Assembly: GCA_030066195.1 (NCBI GenBank)
Contig: JASJCB010000042.1
Coordinates: forward strand, 1-64,000
DNA: 64,000 nucleotides
Direction of reading: 5' to 3'
Origin: Acidobacteriota bacterium
GTDB lineage: Bacteria > Acidobacteriota > Holophagae > Acanthopleuribacterales > Acanthopleuribacteraceae
Shown: in pieces, positions 61,340 through 64,000 of the stretch
Layout of the letters: every line of letters begins with the position of its first letter
Numbering within the stretch: position 1 is the stretch's first letter
Position numbers and translations under genes: made by a program
The notes under the pieces: model-generated
Seen by the model: the letters and a program-made list of their open reading frames with translations, nothing else
What the model was told of the DNA's origin: nothing
Database searches by the model: none

Positions 61340-62287
61340 TTAAAGGGTTTGCTCCAAGTCTCCCGCGGGCGTGTATTCGTGGTAGTCCCCGTTCTGGTAG
61401 TACCAGATGCAATTGCGATTGCCACGCTTGGCCTTGTACAGCGCCTGGTCGGCTATTTGGATCAACATTTCGCGGGTGGTCACCATTTGCTCGTCCAGCA
61501 TGGCCGCGCCGAAGCTGGCGGAAACAAAACCCATGGGCTGTTTGTGACCGAACTCGAAGTCGGTATTGGCAATAGCGGCGCGCACCCGTTCGGCTACCTG
61601 TAGGCAGGTCCACAGATTAGCGCCGGGGAATACCATGATGAACTCTTCCCCGCCGTATCGAGCCGCGTAGTCGATTTTACGGACCGATTTATCCAGGATT
61701 TCGGCAATTTTGCGCAAGACCTTGTCACCGGCCGGGTGACCGTTGGTGTCGTTATAGTGCTTGAAATTGTCCAGGTCCAGCAGCACCAGGGACAAGTCCT
61801 CACCGTTCTCGCTGAGCAGGGCAATATCCTCTTCCAACTGTCGCTGGATATAGGCGTGGTTGTAAAGCTGGGTCAGTCCGTCGATGACGGCGCTGGTTTT
61901 CAGCATGTCCATGCGGTGCCGCAGACTTACCTTATAGGTAAGTTGGTGCAGCACCATCACATTCAGGGGTTCGCCGATGTTGGGGGTAATAAAGCCGAAG
62001 CAACGACGCAAATTCTCCAAACCCAGAGGGTTCACCTTACCGGGTTCGGCAATGAGAATGATTTCGACCTGTTTGTCCAAGGAACACAGGTTGGCAATAA
62101 CCTCGGCGCCGTTGATGTCCGAGTCATCGGCCAGGTCCACGAAAACGGCCTGAATATCCTCCTGGAGCACCTTGAAGAAGGCGGCCTCCGGCGTGCCGGC
62201 AAGGCTTATGGTTGTCTGGGACCGGCTAAGCGCCTTGTTTAGAGCCTCAGCACGGCCTCTTTCCCTACCCAGGTAAAGGAATTTCAT
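61340..62287 (-). CDS. Diguanylate cyclase with an N-terminal receiver-like domain
   Basis: This 315-residue protein makes cyclic di-GMP. The C-terminal GGDEF domain has the active site YGGEEF preceded by the RxxD inhibitory site (RKID five residues before). The segment VIDGLTQLYNHAYIQRQLEEDI opens the domain. Residues 1-120 resemble a receiver or degenerate receiver domain (VFVDLADDSDINGAEVIANLC) without a convincing phospho-Asp arrangement. The start at 62287 begins the domain. An ATG 31 codons upstream has its own weak site and is possible. Confidence 0.88.
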   Translation of the reverse strand: MKFLYLGRERGRAEALNKALSRSQTTISLAGTPEAAFFKVLQEDIQAVFVDLADDSDINGAEVIANLCSLDKQVEIILIAEPGKVNPLGLENLRRCFGFITPNIGEPLNVMVLHQLTYKVSLRHRMDMLKTSAVIDGLTQLYNHAYIQRQLEEDIALLSENGEDLSLVLLDLDNFKHYNDTNGHPAGDKVLRKIAEILDKSVRKIDYAARYGGEEFIMVFPGANLWTCLQVAERVRAAIANTDFEFGHKQPMGFVSASFGAAMLDEQMVTTREMLIQIADQALYKAKRGNRNCIWYYQNGDYHEYTPAGDLEQTL

Positions 62288-62474
62288 GGTGACAGATCCC
62301 GTCTCATTTCCGAATTCAGACTTGGGGGCCCGGCATTGAACGTATTCAGCGAACACCGCTATTTTAAATCTTTTCACCATATACTTTCCAGCCCTTTACC
62401 GGCCTATCGTGATTTAGAAAACAATAGCTGACCGGGCTCGCTTCAGTTAGAATGATGCGCTCGTGGAGGTGACC

Positions 62475-63269
62475 GTGGATATTCAGATCGCAATTCTGTT
62501 GGGGATCTTACAAGGATTAACCGAGTTCTTTCCGGTCTCGTCCTCGGGCCACCTGGCCTTGTTCGGCTCCTGGTTCGGTCTCTCCGAGCCCGATTTGACC
62601 TTCGATATTCTGGTGCATTTAGCTACCCTGCTCGCCATCCTGGTTTACTTCCGGCGAGATTGGTCCCAGTTGGCGCGCCTGATTCTGAAACGCGAACGCG
62701 GCGACCTGCCGCCCATGGTACTGCCGCTGCTGCTGCTCTCCATGGTGCCCGCGGGGCTGGTGGCTTTATTTTTCAAGGACCAGGTGGAGTGGATGCACGC
62801 TCGGCCCGCCATGGTAGGCGTTTGCCTGCTGGTCAACGGCGTGGTTCTCCTGGCGGGGCTGAAAATGACCGAGGGCAAGATCGCCTTCAATAGCATCACG
62901 CCGCTCATTGTCGTCGGCATGGGTTGTGCCCAGGCCCTGGCCATTCTTCCCGGCATCTCCCGATCCGGGGCGACCATCATGTGCGCGTTGATGCTGGGCA
63001 TGGGTCGACGCGACGGCGCCCGCTTCTCCTTTTTTATGGCCGTACCCGTAATCAGCGGCGCGGGTCTGCTGGCCGTCAAAGATCTTCTCGAACAACCGGC
63101 AGCCCGTCTGGCCGAACTCTGGCCCGCCTACGGCGCCGGTTTTATCGCCGCCGCCGCCGGTGGATTCTTTGCCCTGGTGTTCCTCATGAAACTGCTGGAG
63201 GGCCGTCGATTTTTCTATTTTGGTTTCTACTGCCTCGTGCTTGGATTGTCAGCTGTTTTATTTGGATGA
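62475..63269 (+). CDS. uppP: Undecaprenyl-diphosphatase UppP
   Basis: This 264-residue membrane protein recycles undecaprenyl pyrophosphate to undecaprenyl phosphate for cell-wall synthesis and gives bacitracin tolerance. Motifs are LQGLTEFFPVSSSGHL near the N-terminus and LPGISRSGATIMCALM in the middle, both typical of UppP/BacA. Seven to eight hydrophobic spans are visible. The GTG at 62475 has GGAGG six bases upstream and is preferred to the one four codons earlier. Its 3' end overlaps the convergent PLP enzyme gene by 12 bp. Confidence 0.95.
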   Translation: MDIQIAILLGILQGLTEFFPVSSSGHLALFGSWFGLSEPDLTFDILVHLATLLAILVYFRRDWSQLARLILKRERGDLPPMVLPLLLLSMVPAGLVALFFKDQVEWMHARPAMVGVCLLVNGVVLLAGLKMTEGKIAFNSITPLIVVGMGCAQALAILPGISRSGATIMCALMLGMGRRDGARFSFFMAVPVISGAGLLAVKDLLEQPAARLAELWPAYGAGFIAAAAGGFFALVFLMKLLEGRRFFYFGFYCLVLGLSAVLFG

Positions 63270-64000
63270 ATCGGGGGTCAGGGTACTTATTGCGCCGACC
63301 CGTGCCAGGCAACCCCGCATGCGTTGCCACAGGTCTTCGATATCGGGTTCAATGCCGGCCGAGATTCGCACCATGCCTTCACTCAAGCCCATTTCTTGCT
63401 GATCCTCCTCCGGGATCTCGGATGAGGTGCTGTGTCCGGGAGCGCTGAACAGAGTCCGCACATAACCCAGGCTGACGGCCAGCAAGCCCACTTCGGCGCG
63501 CTGCATTTCTTCCATCAGGGCATTGGCGCGGGCGCTCGTTTCCACATCCAACACCAGCATGCCGCCGAACCCGAAACCGGGATTGGCAAGAGATGCAAAC
63601 AAGTCGTGTTGGGGATGGTAGACCAGGCCGGGATAATGGACGTGAATTCCGGTCTCCGAAATACACCTGGCCAGGAAGTTGGCGTTAACCGAATGCTGTT
63701 TCATGCGCAACGGCAACGTGTACATATTCTTGCGGATGGAAGCCGAACGAAGGGAATCCAGCACCGGACCCAGCAGCATGCTGGTGCCGCGCGTGCAATC
63801 CGTCATGCTTGCGATCATCGACTTGGAGGCACAGACCGCGCCCGCCACGCAATCGGAAGCGCCGTTGATGTACTTGGTCAGGCTGTAGATCACGACATCC
63901 GCGCCCAACCTCGCCGGGGAGAAGATGAGTGGACTGAAGGTATTGTCCACCAGAAGCTTCGCACCATAGCCGTGAGCCAGGCGGCTCAGGGCCGGGATGT
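63258..64000 (-). CDS. Cys/Met metabolism PLP-dependent enzyme (C-terminal part, partial)
   Basis: The reverse strand encodes the C-terminal 240 or so residues of a cystathionine gamma-synthase/lyase-type enzyme. The PLP lysine is in YSLTKYINGASD, preceded by KLLVDNTFSP, the aspartate strand that holds the pyridine ring. GMVRISAGIEPDIEDLWQ is the standard end. The N-terminus lies beyond the right edge of the window. Whether it acts in trans-sulfuration or as methionine gamma-lyase cannot be told. Confidence 0.9.
   Translation of the reverse strand, partial: IPALSRLAHGYGAKLLVDNTFSPLIFSPARLGADVVIYSLTKYINGASDCVAGAVCASKSMIASMTDCTRGTSMLLGPVLDSLRSASIRKNMYTLPLRMKQHSVNANFLARCISETGIHVHYPGLVYHPQHDLFASLANPGFGFGGMLVLDVETSARANALMEEMQRAEVGLLAVSLGYVRTLFSAPGHSTSSEIPEEDQQEMGLSEGMVRISAGIEPDIEDLWQRMRGCLARVGAISTLTPDSSK

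Overview
The window reads as a GC-rich chromosome segment of an Acidobacteriota member, probably of the Holophagae/Acanthopleuribacter type. Lineage is inferred from gene content: a 'VWFA-related Acidobacterial'-type protein (36.6-38.6 kb), a Tricorn-type S41 protease, an ECF sigma factor of the kind common in acidobacteria, and MqnD of the futalosine menaquinone route. There is no rRNA operon, CRISPR array or intact mobile element. Two tRNAs are present (Arg-ACG and Met-CAT).

Layout. 0-4.5 kb: ABC exporter with a GntR-type operator, thioredoxin-like lipoprotein, secreted esterase, OhrR-type MarR regulator. 4.5-10.3 kb: an accessory island with an integrase remnant, a secreted protein, and two loci that each combine a propeller-like exported protein with a tiny exported two-cysteine peptide. 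10.8-15.2 kb: orphan NtrC-family regulator and a CCC-type permease. 15.2-17.2 kb: a compact RiPP-like operon of two clear precursors sharing CxVCGLGGPI, a third candidate precursor, a DUF692/MNIO enzyme and its partner. 17.5-32.6 kb: mqnD, FN3 lipoprotein, an ATPase-HNH pair that looks like a defence module, HDAC-family deacetylase, Tricorn protease, sigma factor, cNMP-binding protein, M61 peptidase, an unusual radical SAM protein and TrmJ. 32.6-40.5 kb: palindrome-rich DNA, a small transcription unit, long-form GAPDH, a glycine-rich orphan, the VWA protein, and three tandem 213-bp repeats each carrying a 16-codon ORF behind a strong Shine-Dalgarno, downstream of an acyltransferase. 40.5-64 kb: Tex, IS110 remnant, acyl-CoA ligase-like enzyme, two very large orphan proteins, branched-chain amino acid dehydrogenase, animal-type haem peroxidase, a multi-repeat carboxypeptidase-regulatory-like protein, integrase remnant, NAD-dependent isocitrate-type dehydrogenase, diguanylate cyclase, UppP and a partial trans-sulfuration enzyme.

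The recurring theme is very small peptides. The most striking are the three copies of MVI(R/K)SKAKAGG followed by a variable aromatic/acidic tail (38.6-39.1 kb), the MNIO RiPP cluster (15.2-17.2 kb) and the propeller/two-cysteine peptide pairs (5.8-10.3 kb). A second theme is a family of TTCCCGGGAA-centred palindromes, found only between genes and often beside decayed gene fragments. All calls come from reading the sequence. No database search was run.
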